Source: Hydrotalea sandarakina (GTDB lineage Bacteria; Bacteroidota; Bacteroidia; Chitinophagales; Chitinophagaceae). Taken from it: a stretch of 64,000 nucleotides of DNA. The notes below the pieces were generated by a model. That model searched no databases, was not told the origin of the DNA, and saw only the letters and a program-made list of their open reading frames with translations. A program made the translations under genes and the position numbers. Positions 1-9,583 of the stretch are shown here, piece by piece; position 1 is the stretch's first letter; each line of letters starts with the position of its first letter. Location: contig NZ_QKZV01000003.1 in the NCBI RefSeq assembly GCF_003254115.1, positions 362,501 to 426,500 of the forward strand, given 5' to 3'.

Positions 1-871
1 TATTTTGATTATCATTATTAGTTGCATTCAAATTACCGGAACTGTCAATTGTATTGGTAGCCACCGTTGTAACTACTTCTTTTGGCATTTGTGGCGTTGC
101 CGGAACTTCTGCTGGTTTTACTTCAGCTTTAGGAGCCTGTTTTAAAGGTATGAATACAGCAACTGTGTCGGGTTTACTAACACCCTGCACCACGTAAATT
201 TGATCCAGCCCTTCTGCACTCATTCTTTCAAAAGTTTTAGCCACATTGCCATTATTGGTTGCACGTGTTACCGGTTTAGGCATTACTTGTTTTTTGATAA
301 CAGCATCAGTATTAGTTGAAACAGTACCTGAATTATTTGAATTAACTGAATTGGGTTCAGCAGCGTTCGCCTTTAATGGTTTTACAGCTGCTGCTGTAGT
401 TGATGTTGCTGTAGTAGATGCCGGATTATTATTGGTGGAAGAAGCCGCAATATTATTATTTTGTATTTGTGTAGTTTGAGCAACTGTTGAACTTTCTGAA
501 CCGGAAGGCATGGTAGCTGCAATTACCAGTTCATTCGATAAACCGGTTAATTGCCAATTGCCATTCTCACCTTTTGATAAATTATAGCCCGCATCCTGAT
601 CGGAAACAGGTATTTCAAAATTTAGTACTAATGATGGATTTTGCTGCCATTGTAACTGAATTTGATGTTTCCCGGGCATTAATCGGGGAATAATCATATA
701 ACCACCTGCGGTTGAAGCATAGTTTTGTTCATTTAACTGCACCGTATAGGGTTGCCGGTTGGCCGATTGTAAATAAACAAAATGATAATTCTGCGCAAAC
801 CCATTTTCATTGATAAAAAAGCATGCAACAAAAAAGGGAAGAATGGCTAAAGCTATTTTCTTGAAAATCAT
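1..871 (-). CDS. Secreted DUF4476-like protein, C-terminus outside window
   Basis: The frame is open from an ATG at 871 to the window edge, so about 290 N-terminal residues are visible and the stop lies outside. The N-terminus is a signal peptide (MIFKKIALAILPFFVACFF, ending near FAQ). Residues about 27-125 form a beta-rich module with phrases such as SANRQPYTVQLN and GGYMIIPRLMPGKHQ, which I recall from Chitinophagaceae proteins carrying a C-terminal DUF4476 domain. It is followed by a long low-complexity Ser/Thr/Asn/Ala linker. The DUF4476 domain itself would lie beyond the edge, so the family call is an inference. Function is unknown; it is probably exported to the periplasm or surface. 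Confidence 0.6.
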   Translation of the reverse strand, partial: MIFKKIALAILPFFVACFFINENGFAQNYHFVYLQSANRQPYTVQLNEQNYASTAGGYMIIPRLMPGKHQIQLQWQQNPSLVLNFEIPVSDQDAGYNLSKGENGNWQLTGLSNELVIAATMPSGSESSTVAQTTQIQNNNIAASSTNNNPASTTATSTTAAAVKPLKANAAEPNSVNSNNSGTVSTNTDAVIKKQVMPKPVTRATNNGNVAKTFERMSAEGLDQIYVVQGVSKPDTVAVFIPLKQAPKAEVKPAEVPATPQMPKEVVTTVATNTIDSSGNLNATNNDNQN

Positions 872-1061
872 TACTCATTAAAATTTACACAAAGCTAACT
901 GAAAAATGCGAGCTATCAGATACCCTTACCAAAGCAATATTTTTTGTGTTTTTGGCTTTCTTTAACCAAAACTAAACCTTGCCTTATTATCTTTATTCCC
1001 TATTTATTTTCGCAAACAAACTTTTCACAATTTTATTCATTAATCATTAGCAAAAAAACAC

Positions 1062-3515
1062 ATGAAAAAATTATTATTTGCATTTTTTGTTTTTACCTAT
1101 GCTTCAGCATTTTCTCAAAAAGCAGATGATTGGCAGAAAATATATCGCGGTTTTGCAACAAAAATCAATGACCTGGTACATACCAAATTAGAAGCAAGTT
1201 TCGACTATGCTCATAGTTATTTAAATGGTAAGGAATGGATTACACTGAAACCTCATTTTTATCCAACAGACTCATTAACCTTAGATGCAAAGGGTATGCA
1301 AATTGATAAAATAGCAATGGATAAAAATGGAAAAATGTTGCCCCTTACCTATCAATACGATAGTTTGCAATTGAAAATTAAATTAGATAGAAGCTACACA
1401 CAAAACGAAAAATATACCATTTACATTCAATACACAGCAAGGCCCAATGATTTTAAAGGGGAAGGAAGTGCAGCTATTACTGATGCCAAGGGATTATATT
1501 TTATTAACCCATTAGGCAAAGACCCCAATAAACCTACACAAATATGGACACAAGGTGAAACAGAATCGAACTCTGTTTGGATTCCTACTATTGATAAACC
1601 CGACCAAAAATGTACAAATGAATTTATTTTAACGGTTCCTGATAAATATGTAACACTATCAAATGGTAAATTGATTAAACAGCAAAAAAACAACAACAAT
1701 ACACGAACCGATACTTGGTTAATGGATTTACCTCATAGTCCCTATTTATTTTTTATTGGGGTTGGCGACTATGCCATTGTGAAAGATAGTTATAAAGGGA
1801 AAGAAGTATCGTATTATGTAGAAAAGCCTTATGAAAGCGTTGCCAGAAAAATATTCGGACATACACCTGAAATGATTCAGTTTTATTCAAACATTTTAGG
1901 AATTGATTTTCCTTGGCAAAAATATGCTCAAATTGTAGGACGCGATTATGTGAGCGGCGCCATGGAAAACACAACTGCAGTATTACATCAGGAAAGTGCA
2001 CAACAAGATGCCCGCCAATTAACAGATGAAAATATTTGGGAAGAAACCATTGCGCATGAACTATTTCACCATTGGTTTGGCGATTATGTTACCTGCGAAA
2101 GCTGGAGCAATTTAACTGTAAATGAAAGTTTTGCGAATTACAGTGAAGTGCTTTGGGATACTTACAAATATGGAAAGGAAGCAGGTGATTATCAGAACTG
2201 GAAAGATATGAACGACTATTTCTTAAGTAATAGTGATAACAAAGATTTGGTTCGCTTTTATTATGAAAACCGTGAAGACATGTTTGATGCTGTTAGCTAT
2301 AATAAAGGCGGAAGAATTCTTCACATGCTGCGAAATTATGTAGGAGATAGTGCATTTTTTAAATCGTTGAATTTGTATTTGAATAGTAATAAATTTGGTA
2401 ATGGCAGTGCCGTAAAACTGCGCCTTGCATTTGAAGCTGTTACAGGTAAAGATTTGAATTGGTTTTTTAATCAATGGTATTTTGGAAGTGGCCATCCCAT
2501 TTTAGACATTAACTATGTGTACGATGATAAAGCCCATTTAGAAAAAGTAATTGTTCAACAAAAACAAGTAACAGGCAAAATTTTCAAATTACCTTTTGCT
2601 ATTGATATTTACACAGGCGAAAACAGGCAACGGTACCAGGTTTGTGCAGAAAATGCAATTGATACTTTTTACTTTAAAGTTGATGAAAAACCTAATTTAG
2701 TAAATGTTGATGCCGATAAAATTTTATTGGCACAAAAAACGGATCACAAAACTGTTTCAGAGTTCTTTTATCAATACAACCATGCGCAAAATTATTTAGA
2801 CAAAAGAGAAGCTGTTGTTTATGGGGGTAATCATTTAGATGATATTTTGGGTTACACTTTAGTTGAAAATGCATTATATGATCCTTTTTTCAGAGTGCGT
2901 CTTCAGGCATTAAATATTTTTAATAATACCAGCCAAACTTTGCACCAGCCTACTATTGATAAAATTGAGAAACTAGCTAAGTCTGACCCCAAAAAATTAG
3001 TGAAAGCCGGTGCCATAGATGTATTAGGTAAATTAAAAAATAAAGATTACAAAAGTTTCTTTATTAACTCGTTACAAGATTCCTCTTATTCTGTAGCCGG
3101 CGCAGCTTTAAATGCTTTGAGCAAAATTGATAGTGTGGAAGCCTTTAAACAAGCACTAACGCTTAGTAAAGCAACTGCCAAAGGACGTTTATTATCTTCT
3201 ATTGTAAATATGTTTATGCGTTATGGCGATGCTGATAATTTTGATTATGTAGCTTATAACTTTAATGCTTTACCTGTTGGGCAAGAAAAGTTTGAATTGT
3301 TACCCGACTTCACCGTTTATTTAGCTAAAATTAATGATAGCACTCAATTTAAGCGCGGCGTTGATTATATTATCCAGTTTAAGAATGATATTCCCCAAGC
3401 TTATCATGAACAAACTGATCCATTTATTAAATTGTTTTTGAATGAACTAAAATCTAAAAAACAAACAATGGGTCAAGTAAACTTAGCTAATTATATTACC
3501 GAAAAATTAAAATAA
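1062..3515 (+). CDS. M1 family metallopeptidase (aminopeptidase N-like)
   Basis: An 817-residue zinc aminopeptidase with a signal peptide (MKKLLFAFFVFTYASAFSQ), so probably periplasmic. The exopeptidase motif GAMEN is at residues 299-303. The zinc site HELFH is at 332-336, with the third ligand Glu355 in VNESFANYSE, giving the M1 spacing HEXXH-X18-E. The last third (about 600-817) is helical and repetitive and fits the HEAT-like C-terminal domain of the family. It likely removes N-terminal residues from peptides. The ATG at 1062 is chosen because it opens directly into the signal peptide. It stands alone: divergent from the gene on its left and convergent with the gene on its right, with a hairpin terminator between. 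Confidence 0.93.
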   Translation: MKKLLFAFFVFTYASAFSQKADDWQKIYRGFATKINDLVHTKLEASFDYAHSYLNGKEWITLKPHFYPTDSLTLDAKGMQIDKIAMDKNGKMLPLTYQYDSLQLKIKLDRSYTQNEKYTIYIQYTARPNDFKGEGSAAITDAKGLYFINPLGKDPNKPTQIWTQGETESNSVWIPTIDKPDQKCTNEFILTVPDKYVTLSNGKLIKQQKNNNNTRTDTWLMDLPHSPYLFFIGVGDYAIVKDSYKGKEVSYYVEKPYESVARKIFGHTPEMIQFYSNILGIDFPWQKYAQIVGRDYVSGAMENTTAVLHQESAQQDARQLTDENIWEETIAHELFHHWFGDYVTCESWSNLTVNESFANYSEVLWDTYKYGKEAGDYQNWKDMNDYFLSNSDNKDLVRFYYENREDMFDAVSYNKGGRILHMLRNYVGDSAFFKSLNLYLNSNKFGNGSAVKLRLAFEAVTGKDLNWFFNQWYFGSGHPILDINYVYDDKAHLEKVIVQQKQVTGKIFKLPFAIDIYTGENRQRYQVCAENAIDTFYFKVDEKPNLVNVDADKILLAQKTDHKTVSEFFYQYNHAQNYLDKREAVVYGGNHLDDILGYTLVENALYDPFFRVRLQALNIFNNTSQTLHQPTIDKIEKLAKSDPKKLVKAGAIDVLGKLKNKDYKSFFINSLQDSSYSVAGAALNALSKIDSVEAFKQALTLSKATAKGRLLSSIVNMFMRYGDADNFDYVAYNFNALPVGQEKFELLPDFTVYLAKINDSTQFKRGVDYIIQFKNDIPQAYHEQTDPFIKLFLNELKSKKQTMGQVNLANYITEKLK

Positions 3516-3530
3516 AAAAATCAATTCCAT

Positions 3531-3570
3531 AAAAAATGCCGTGACTATATTAGTTACGGCATTTTTTTTA
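3531..3570. terminator. Bidirectional hairpin terminator
   Basis: The sequence AAATGCCGTGAC pairs with GTTACGGCATTT across a short AT-rich loop, flanked by A-runs on the left and T-runs on the right. It sits between the convergent M1 peptidase and DUF6263-like genes and can serve both strands. Confidence 0.8.
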
Positions 3571-3587
3571 TCATACAAATATTAGTA

Positions 3588-4385
3588 TTAATCAGTTACT
3601 GTAGTTGTAATTGTACCTTTAGATGTAACAGGTGCAGATTGTCCCATCATTTCCATTGTTCCTCCTAAATCAACATTACTGGTTTCGTTCATTAATAAAC
3701 GACTGGCTTTATTATAGGTTCTTGTAGCCAGGGCAGTGCCTTTTAAATTTTGAACGATGTCCATACCGTTTCTGTTCATTGTTTCTTTTAAAACCATATT
3801 GGCTTTTACTTCCAGCACAATCGTATTGTCGGTAATTTGCTTAATGGTGTATTGTGAAACTGTTTTAGAATCGGCTTCGCTGGTGGTAGAATCAGTCCAT
3901 TGAAAACCTTCTTTTAAATTATTGGCAGGTAATAAAAACAAATATTTTGCCTGATCATCAGCACCGCCCATTTTAATAATGGCATCTACTTTTTGTGACT
4001 GCGAAAATAATTTACCATCTTTTACTTCAATTAAATTTGGAACATTTAATGCTTTGAATAAATCAGCCATTTCAGGATTATTACGCAAAGCAGAATCGTC
4101 TGAGTCAAAGTTCTGATCCTGCCCCATCACTTTTACGCCACCTTTAACTCTTGTAATGGTAGCTGAGTAGGTGTAACCATTGGCACTAACATTTTTAATG
4201 GTATCAATTGTAGTAGTTTGCCCGCTTGTAACAGTTTCAATATCCTGTCCGGCAAAATTTATATTGGTAGTAACTTTAATATCAGTAACTGTTTTAAAAG
4301 TTTTTCCGGGTTGTGGCAAGTTGGTTTGAGCATGCACAGCCAATAAACTACCATAAGTAAGCAGGGATAAAAATAAATGTTTCAT
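3588..4385 (-). CDS. Secreted protein of unknown function (DUF6263-like)
   Basis: A 265-residue protein with a signal peptide (MKHLFLSLLTYGSLLAVHAQ). The mature part is beta-rich and Thr/Val-rich, with a duplicated feel: an early KTVTDIKVTTNINFAG segment and a late segment ending in SKGTITTTVTD. The pattern resembles DUF6263 proteins of Bacteroidota, a family without known function; that assignment is from memory and uncertain. No catalytic motif is visible. It is monocistronic: the next gene upstream ends about 90 bp away in an AT-rich spacer. Confidence 0.65.
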   Translation of the reverse strand: MKHLFLSLLTYGSLLAVHAQTNLPQPGKTFKTVTDIKVTTNINFAGQDIETVTSGQTTTIDTIKNVSANGYTYSATITRVKGGVKVMGQDQNFDSDDSALRNNPEMADLFKALNVPNLIEVKDGKLFSQSQKVDAIIKMGGADDQAKYLFLLPANNLKEGFQWTDSTTSEADSKTVSQYTIKQITDNTIVLEVKANMVLKETMNRNGMDIVQNLKGTALATRTYNKASRLLMNETSNVDLGGTMEMMGQSAPVTSKGTITTTVTD

Positions 4386-4472
4386 ATTATGTTTTTAAAA
4401 TTTAATGTAAATCAAAAATATCATTTTAAACAAATGAAAAAAAATTTACTATTTTTTATAGTCCAATAGCAA

Positions 4473-5216
4473 TTACCAACTACCACCGGCTCCACCGCCC
4501 CCACTACTTCCACCGCCAAAACCACCAAAGCCGCCACCGCCGCCTCCGGATCCACCCCAACTGCCACTACCTCTATTATTTAACATGCCGGATAAAATGA
4601 TGGGCGCAATTAATCCACCGCCCCCACCTCCCCCACGGCCCATGTTACGTAAAATAAAAAAAACAATCAATAACAATATAATAAACACCAATGCACCACT
4701 TCCGGTAGGTACATCTTTTTTTCTTGCTACTTTATATTCACCAACAGCAGCCTTTGCTAAATCATCGGTAGCTTTATTCAGCCCCTCGTAATAATTTTGT
4801 TGCCTAAAAGCAGGCACAATATCATTTCTATAAATTTCTGAAGTAGTAATATCGGGAATAGCCCCCTCTAAACCGTAGCCAATTTCTATCCAAACTTTTC
4901 TATCATCAATAGCTGCTAAAATTAAAATGCCATTATTTGTTTTTTTGTTTCCTATGCCCCAAGCTCTGAACAAACGATTGGCATAATCTGCAATATCTTC
5001 TCCATTTAAAGTCTTAACCAATACAATGGCAATTTGGTTGGAAGTAGAGTCATCTAATGCAACTAATTTCTCTTCTAATGCTTCATTTTGTTGGCGAGTT
5101 AATACATTGGCATAATCATTTACCAACCTGGGAGGATTGGGCTTAGGCAAAACATCCTGTGCCAAGCATAAAAAACTTGGCAACAGAAGCAAAATAAAGA
5201 GAATTAATTTTTTCAT
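4473..5216 (-). CDS. TPM domain protein with Gly-rich tail (YgcG family)
   Basis: 247 residues: signal peptide (1-20, ending LCLAQ), a TPM domain (about 30-160; motifs LVNDYANVLT, QIAIVLVKTL, IEIGYGLEG), one transmembrane helix (ALVFIILLLIVFFILRNM) and a C-terminal tail of about 60 residues dominated by Gly and Ser. This is the classic architecture of YgcG/TPM proteins, which are usually membrane anchored; in chloroplast homologues (TLP18.3) the domain has been linked to photosystem II repair and weak phosphatase activity. It ends a three-gene group with a second TPM protein and LemA, a pairing common in bacteria. Its bacterial role remains unclear. Confidence 0.88.
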   Translation of the reverse strand: MKKLILFILLLLPSFLCLAQDVLPKPNPPRLVNDYANVLTRQQNEALEEKLVALDDSTSNQIAIVLVKTLNGEDIADYANRLFRAWGIGNKKTNNGILILAAIDDRKVWIEIGYGLEGAIPDITTSEIYRNDIVPAFRQQNYYEGLNKATDDLAKAAVGEYKVARKKDVPTGSGALVFIILLLIVFFILRNMGRGGGGGGGLIAPIILSGMLNNRGSGSWGGSGGGGGGFGGFGGGSSGGGGAGGSW

Positions 5217-5257
5217 TTTTAATATGCTTCAAACTTTAGCTGCAGAACAGTAAATGT

Positions 5258-5719
5258 TTAATCCCCAAAAACAATATCATCAGGTAGTTCATTGCCATCA
5301 GCTGCGGCTTGATTAGGAAAATGAGTAGCTAAGGCCATACCAATTTTATTAATAATTATTGTTATGCCTTCAGCAAAATGACTGGCATTGAAATGTTGCA
5401 ACATTTCCTGAACAGCTTTTTCCCAAAATTCCTGACCAACTTTTTCATGAATGCCTACATCGCCATAAATGGCCAATTTTCTGCTTTGTATAGCTATATA
5501 AACCAAAACCCCATTTCGTTGCTGTGTTAATTGCATGTTTAATTCAGCAAAAATTTGTGCAGCCCTTTCAACAGGATTTTGGTTATTACAAGTATTTTCA
5601 ACGTAAACACGTATTTCACCACTGGTAATTTTTTCAGCCTTTTGTATGGCTAATACAATTAATTTTTTTTCCTGCTCGGAAAAAAAATCCTTGGTTTTTT
5701 TTGGTGAAAAAATTCCCAT
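5258..5719 (-). CDS. TPM domain protein, soluble
   Basis: A 153-residue TPM-domain protein without signal peptide or membrane segment. The recognisable core is IQKAEKITSGEIRVYVENTC followed by NGVLVYIAIQSRKLAIYGDVGIHEKVG, the same GV(L)-Y-D-GI-E pattern as the neighbouring longer TPM protein. The gene lies 9 bp downstream of lemA and about 40 bp upstream of the Gly-rich TPM gene, so the three are very likely co-transcribed. It is probably cytoplasmic or peripheral and may work with LemA or with the anchored TPM protein; this is inferred from gene order only. Confidence 0.85.
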   Translation of the reverse strand: MGIFSPKKTKDFFSEQEKKLIVLAIQKAEKITSGEIRVYVENTCNNQNPVERAAQIFAELNMQLTQQRNGVLVYIAIQSRKLAIYGDVGIHEKVGQEFWEKAVQEMLQHFNASHFAEGITIIINKIGMALATHFPNQAAADGNELPDDIVFGD

Positions 5720-5728
5720 TAATAAAAA

Positions 5729-6322
5729 TTATTTAATGTTGAAATTAATATCGGGCGCTTTTTCAGTTCCGGGATCGGCTTGGTAATAAGGTTTTTCGCT
5801 AAAGTGAAAAATGGCGGCAAAAATATTATTGGGGAATGTACGTACTTTTAAATTATAACTATTAACTGCGGTATTATAATCGCGCCTGGCAACATTAATG
5901 CGATTTTCTGTTCCTTCAATTTGTGCCTGAAAGTCTTGAAATGCCTGCGTAGTTTTTAAATTAGGGTAAGCTTCAGCCACAGCCATTAATCTGCTAAATG
6001 CCCCTTGCAATTGGCCTTGTGCCTGTTGAAACTTTTGCAAGCTTTGCGGATCATTAATGTCTACATTTACGCTGGTTGCTTTAGAACGAGCATCAATTAC
6101 TTCTTTTAAGGTTGACTTTTCGAAGTTAGCAGAGCCTTCAATGGTTTTAATGACACTATTATATAAGTCGGTACGGCGTTGATAATTGGTTTCTACATTA
6201 CTCCAAGCTTGTTTAACAGCCTGTTCACCTTGTACCAAACCATTGTATTTGTTACATCCACAACCGCCTAATAGTAAAATAATAGCAGCAATAATAATGA
6301 GTGTAAGGGTTTTTGAATTCAT
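5729..6322 (-). CDS. lemA: LemA family protein
   Basis: 197 residues with an N-terminal membrane segment (LTLIIIAAIILLLGGCGCNKYNGL) that can be read as a transmembrane helix or, because of the LLGGC motif, as a lipoprotein signal. The body has the LemA signature: helical VKQAWSNVETNYQRRTDLYN, then LKTTQAFQDFQAQIEGTENRI and ARRDYNTAVNSYN, ending in FPNNIFA. LemA proteins are envelope-associated helical bundles of unknown biochemical role. It is the first gene of the lemA-TPM-TPM group. The ATG at 6322 is the only plausible start. Confidence 0.92.
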   Translation of the reverse strand: MNSKTLTLIIIAAIILLLGGCGCNKYNGLVQGEQAVKQAWSNVETNYQRRTDLYNSVIKTIEGSANFEKSTLKEVIDARSKATSVNVDINDPQSLQKFQQAQGQLQGAFSRLMAVAEAYPNLKTTQAFQDFQAQIEGTENRINVARRDYNTAVNSYNLKVRTFPNNIFAAIFHFSEKPYYQADPGTEKAPDINFNIK

Positions 6323-6468
6323 ACTTGCGGGGTTTTAAACATGTAAAAAAATAAAAAATATTTGAATATTTGTTGCTGTTTTTTTTGTAAGATAAATGTT
6401 TGCAATGAACTTATGGATTTATTTTTCAAAATATATGCCTAAAATTTTTTCAGCCGAAATGGCACAAA

Positions 6469-6492
6469 AAAACCATCCTTTCGGATGGTTGA
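6469..6492 (-). terminator. Terminator of pgk
   Basis: AACCATCC and GGATGGTT form a perfect 8-bp stem with a TTTC loop at 6471-6490. On the minus strand the stem is followed by a run of T (the A-run at 6464-6470). It lies about 20 bp after the pgk stop codon. Confidence 0.85.
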
Positions 6493-6511
6493 AAATTATT
6501 TAGTTGATTTA

Positions 6512-7708
6512 TCAACTATTAATGGCTGCTATTCCCGGCAAAACTTTGCCTTCAAAATATTCCAGCATAGCGCCACCACCCGTACTAACATAGCTTACTT
6601 TATTAGCAAAACCAAACTGATTTACTGCTGCAACACTATCGCCTCCACCTACTAAGCTAAAGGCACCTTTCTGTGTAGCTTCTGCAACAGCAACGGCTAT
6701 GGCTTTGGTTCCATGCTGAAATTTGGGCATTTCAAAAACACCCATTGGGCCATTCCAAAGAATGGTTTTGGCGGAATGTATAATATGTGCAAACTGTTCA
6801 CATGCCTCAGGGCCAATGTCTAAACCCATCCAACCATCGGGAATGTTGTTAGAAGGGCTTGTTGAAGTTTCTGCATCAGCAGCAAACTTATTGGCTATAA
6901 TACTATCACCGGGCAAATGAATGCATACGCCTTGCTTTTCAGCAGCTAACAACAATTCTTTTGCTGTGGAAATTCTATCGTCTTCGCATAATGAACTTCC
7001 AATAGAACCACCTTTAGCCTTCATAAACGTATATGCCATTCCACCGCCAATAATAATATCAGTAGCTTTTTTCAATAAATTTTCAATTATTAAAATTTTA
7101 TCGGAAACCTTGGCACCGCCAATAATAGCAACAAATGGTTTTTCAGCTTGATGCATGATTTTTTCTGCACTGGAAACTTCAGCTTCCATTAACAACCCAA
7201 ACATTTTTTTATCGGCAGGAAAAAATTGCGCAATAACAGCTGTAGAAGCATGTGCCCTATGTGCAGTACCAAAAGCATCATTTACATAAACAGTTCCTAA
7301 TTTGGCTAATTTTTCTGCAAAGGATTTATCGCCTAATTCTTCCTCTTTATAAAAGCGAAGATTTTCTAACAATAATACTTCACCAGATTGTAATGCTGCG
7401 GCTTTATTGTATGCTTCAGTACCAATACAATCATTAGCAAACTGCACAGGTGTGCCACCCAGCAATTCTGATAAATGTTGCACCAAATGTTTTAAAGAAT
7501 ATTTTTCCGATGGACCATCTTTGGGTCTACCTAAATGGCTCATTAAAATAACACTTCCACCATCTGTTAAAATTTTTTTGATGGTTGGAATGGTAGCCCG
7601 CATGCGATTATCGTCTGTGATTTGATAATTTGCATCCAAAGGCACATTAAAATCAACCCTTATTAAGGCCTTTTGGCCATTAAAATTGAAATTAGAAAAT
7701 TTGCTCAT
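6512..7708 (-). CDS. pgk: Phosphoglycerate kinase
   Basis: 398 residues, the normal bacterial length. It transfers phosphate from 1,3-bisphosphoglycerate to ADP in glycolysis. Visible motifs include the N-terminal substrate site [25 protein letters not shown], the hinge [12 protein letters not shown], and the nucleotide-site segments [10 protein letters not shown] and GGGDSVAAV near the C-terminus. It lies downstream of gap on the same strand, a natural glycolytic pair, although a hairpin stands between them. The start ATG at 7708 gives the family-typical [21 protein letters not shown]. Confidence 0.98.
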   Translation of the reverse strand: MSKFSNFNFNGQKALIRVDFNVPLDANYQITDDNRMRATIPTIKKILTDGGSVILMSHLGRPKDGPSEKYSLKHLVQHLSELLGGTPVQFANDCIGTEAYNKAAALQSGEVLLLENLRFYKEEELGDKSFAEKLAKLGTVYVNDAFGTAHRAHASTAVIAQFFPADKKMFGLLMEAEVSSAEKIMHQAEKPFVAIIGGAKVSDKILIIENLLKKATDIIIGGGMAYTFMKAKGGSIGSSLCEDDRISTAKELLLAAEKQGVCIHLPGDSIIANKFAADAETSTSPSNNIPDGWMGLDIGPEACEQFAHIIHSAKTILWNGPMGVFEMPKFQHGTKAIAVAVAEATQKGAFSLVGGGDSVAAVNQFGFANKVSYVSTGGGAMLEYFEGKVLPGIAAINS

Positions 7709-7766
7709 GTTTTTTCTATTTATTTAGAAAGCCCCCTCAAGATAACAATAAAATAATATCAAATAA

Positions 7767-7790
7767 AAAAAGCCGGTGATACCGGCTTTT
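7767..7790 (-). terminator. Hairpin between gap and pgk
   Basis: AAAAGCCGGT and ACCGGCTTTT form a perfect 10-bp stem with a GAT loop just after the gap stop. On the minus strand a T-run follows. It should separate or attenuate transcription between gap and pgk. Confidence 0.8.
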
Positions 7791-7792
7791 AG

Positions 7793-8806
7793 CTATTTTT
7801 TTATCAATCCGGCAAAATAACGAACAGTGCGTACCAATTGTGATACATAACTCATTTCATTATCATACCAGCTTACAACTTTCACTAATTGCTTATCGCC
7901 TACTGAAATTACTTTAGTTTGAGTAGCATCGAACAATGAGCCGTAGTGCATACCAATAATATCACTACTTACAATTTCATCTTCATTATAACCAAAACTT
8001 TCATTGCTGGCTGCTTTCATAACAGCATTGATTTCTTCAGCGGTTGTTTTTTTAGCCAATACAGCGGTTAATTCAGTAGATGAGCCGGTGATAACCGGTA
8101 CACGTTGAGCACCACCATCTAATTTACCTTTTAATTCGGGTAACACCAAACCAATGGCCTTAGCAGCACCGGTGCTGTTTGGTACTATATTAGCGGCAGC
8201 AGCACGTGCCCTTCTTAAATCGCCTTTTGCATGTGGTGCATCCAAAGTATTTTGGTCGTTGGTATAAGCATGTATGGTGGTCATACTTCCAACTTCAATG
8301 GTAAAGGCATCATTCAAAGCTTTTGCCATTGGGGCCAAACAGTTGGTAGTACAAGAAGCACATGAAATGATAGTTTCAGACCCATCTAATATTTGGTGGT
8401 TTACATTGAACACAATGGTTTTCAAATCACCCGTTGCAGGCGCAGAAATTACAACACGCTTAGCACCTGCTGTTAAGTGGGCTTCAGCTTTAGCCTTATC
8501 GGTAAAGAATCCGGTTGATTCAATTACAACATCTACCTGATGGTTGCCCCAGGGAATTTGTGCAGGATCGCGCTGCGCATATATTTTTACTTCATGACCA
8601 TTCACTACAATTGAATTTTCAGTAGCAGTAACAGTAGCATCAAATCTACCCTGTGCACTATCATATTTTAACAGATGAGCCAGCACTTTCGGACTGGTTA
8701 AATCGTTTATAGCTACTACATCAATGCCTTCCATATTAAAAATTTGGCGATATACTAACCGGCCAATTCGTCCAAAGCCATTAATGGCAACTTTAACTGT
8801 ACTCAT
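7793..8806 (-). CDS. gap: Glyceraldehyde-3-phosphate dehydrogenase, type I
   Basis: 337 residues, full length. The Rossmann motif [15 protein letters not shown] is at the N-terminus and the catalytic cysteine lies in [12 protein letters not shown]. Other family blocks are TVDAPH-like [33 protein letters not shown], and the C-terminal [17 protein letters not shown]. It oxidises glyceraldehyde-3-phosphate with NAD and phosphate. The residue after the NAD-adenosine site and the glycolytic neighbour pgk favour the catabolic, NAD-dependent enzyme. A -7 box candidate lies about 40 bp before the start. Confidence 0.98.
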   Translation of the reverse strand: MSTVKVAINGFGRIGRLVYRQIFNMEGIDVVAINDLTSPKVLAHLLKYDSAQGRFDATVTATENSIVVNGHEVKIYAQRDPAQIPWGNHQVDVVIESTGFFTDKAKAEAHLTAGAKRVVISAPATGDLKTIVFNVNHQILDGSETIISCASCTTNCLAPMAKALNDAFTIEVGSMTTIHAYTNDQNTLDAPHAKGDLRRARAAAANIVPNSTGAAKAIGLVLPELKGKLDGGAQRVPVITGSSTELTAVLAKKTTAEEINAVMKAASNESFGYNEDEIVSSDIIGMHYGSLFDATQTKVISVGDKQLVKVVSWYDNEMSYVSQLVRTVRYFAGLIKK

Positions 8807-8846
8807 TTTTACAAGTATTTAAATGATAAAAAAGATAAATCGTTGG

Positions 8847-8854
8847 CAAAATTA
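8847..8854 (-). promoter_or_regulatory. -7 box candidate for gap
   Basis: On the minus strand this reads TAATTTTG, a full match to the Bacteroidota -7 consensus TAnnTTTG, 40 nt before the gap ATG. No clear -33 TTG is seen at the expected distance, so the call is moderate. Confidence 0.4.
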
Positions 8855-8996
8855 CAGCTTTGTTGTTAACTATTTGTTTTGTATTTTGCTAAATAAGGCT
8901 ATTTCATATTTATTGATGCAAATCAAAAAAAATATGTATTTGATGATGAATGATGAATAATGACATAACTATCCAAAAAATAAATTTGCTGAAAAA

Positions 8997-9028
8997 TTTT
9001 GAGAGAATATAGCCTACCCCTATTTTTG
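8997..9028 (+). promoter_or_regulatory. Bacteroidota-type promoter for tRNA-Glu
   Basis: A -33 element TTTTG (8997-9001) is followed after 19 nt by TATTTTTG (9021-9028), both elements and the spacing matching the Bacteroidota primary sigma consensus (TTTG, 19-21 nt, TAnnTTTG). The mature tRNA begins 17 nt further on. Confidence 0.7.
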
Positions 9029-9045
9029 CACTCCCAAAAACAAAT

Positions 9046-9117
9046 GGAGCGTTGGTCAAGGGGTTAAGACGCATCCCTTTCACGGATGAATCACGGGTTC
9101 GATTCCCGTACGCTCTA
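9046..9117 (+). tRNA. tRNA-Glu (anticodon TTC)
   Basis: A 72-nt cloverleaf can be folded by hand. The acceptor stem is GGAGCGT with ACGCTCT (first pair G-U), the D stem GTC with GAC, the anticodon stem CATCC with GGATG around loop CTTTCAC (anticodon TTC at 9079-9081), and the T stem ACGGG with CCCGT around TTCGATT. The discriminator is A at 9117 and no CCA end is encoded, which is usual in this phylum. It is flanked by a good promoter and a terminator, so it is a single-gene transcript. Confidence 0.97.
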
Positions 9118-9120
9118 CAA

Positions 9121-9148
9121 AAAACCGCCAATCAAGCGGTTTTTTTTA
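9121..9148 (+). terminator. Terminator of tRNA-Glu
   Basis: AAAACCGC pairs with GCGGTTTT around a short loop and is followed by a T-run, immediately after the tRNA 3' end. Confidence 0.85.
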
Positions 9149-9583
9149 TTGCATTAATTTATTGAAATTTTCCCTTTCAAAAGTTAATGGAACATTACTA
9201 AAATAAATTTGTCAAACAGTTGTACCTTTACACCCTAACAGGGAAATGAGGCCTTCCTACTTAAACCACCTGGATATATTTCTATATTAAGGTTAATGGC
9301 ATCTACAAACGTTAACCGGCATTTGCCACAAATGTTATTTCGATGAAAAAGCCATTTTATTTCCCCAATTTATTAATGCCCATTCCTTCCTTTCACTTGC
9401 TTATTCCAATAATGCATTACCTAAAAAATATTTGTTGTCCTAATACCAATCAAGCAAGGTTAATGCCGCAAGTTGTTGTTATTCCGGTAAGAAATTACTA
9501 AACAATACTTTTAAACAGTAATCAACAAACCATTATTGCGTTTGATGGGATTTTTTTTGAAATACATATAACAATTATATAAA
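9149..9583. other. Intergenic region, no gene seen
   Basis: About 435 bp between the tRNA terminator and the cfa gene holds no convincing reading frame. The only structure noted is at 9291-9328, where GGTTAA/TTAACC and TGGCA/TGCCA inverted repeats interlock. The segment AAGGTTAATG occurs twice (near 9288 and 9455). The cfa promoter must lie here or close to its start, but no strong TAnnTTTG box stands out. Confidence 0.5.

Noticed and set aside
246-479. 77-codon plus-strand frame near the left edge
   Set aside because: It is antisense to the low-complexity linker of the DUF4476-like gene.
4473-4700. GC-rich imperfect tandem repeats
   Set aside because: They are the Gly/Ser codons of the TPM protein tail, not an independent repeat element.
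8910-9131. Open frame of 73 codons on the minus strand containing YGNRTRDSSVKG
   Set aside because: It is the complement of the tRNA-Glu gene; this peptide is a well-known false prediction opposite tRNA genes.
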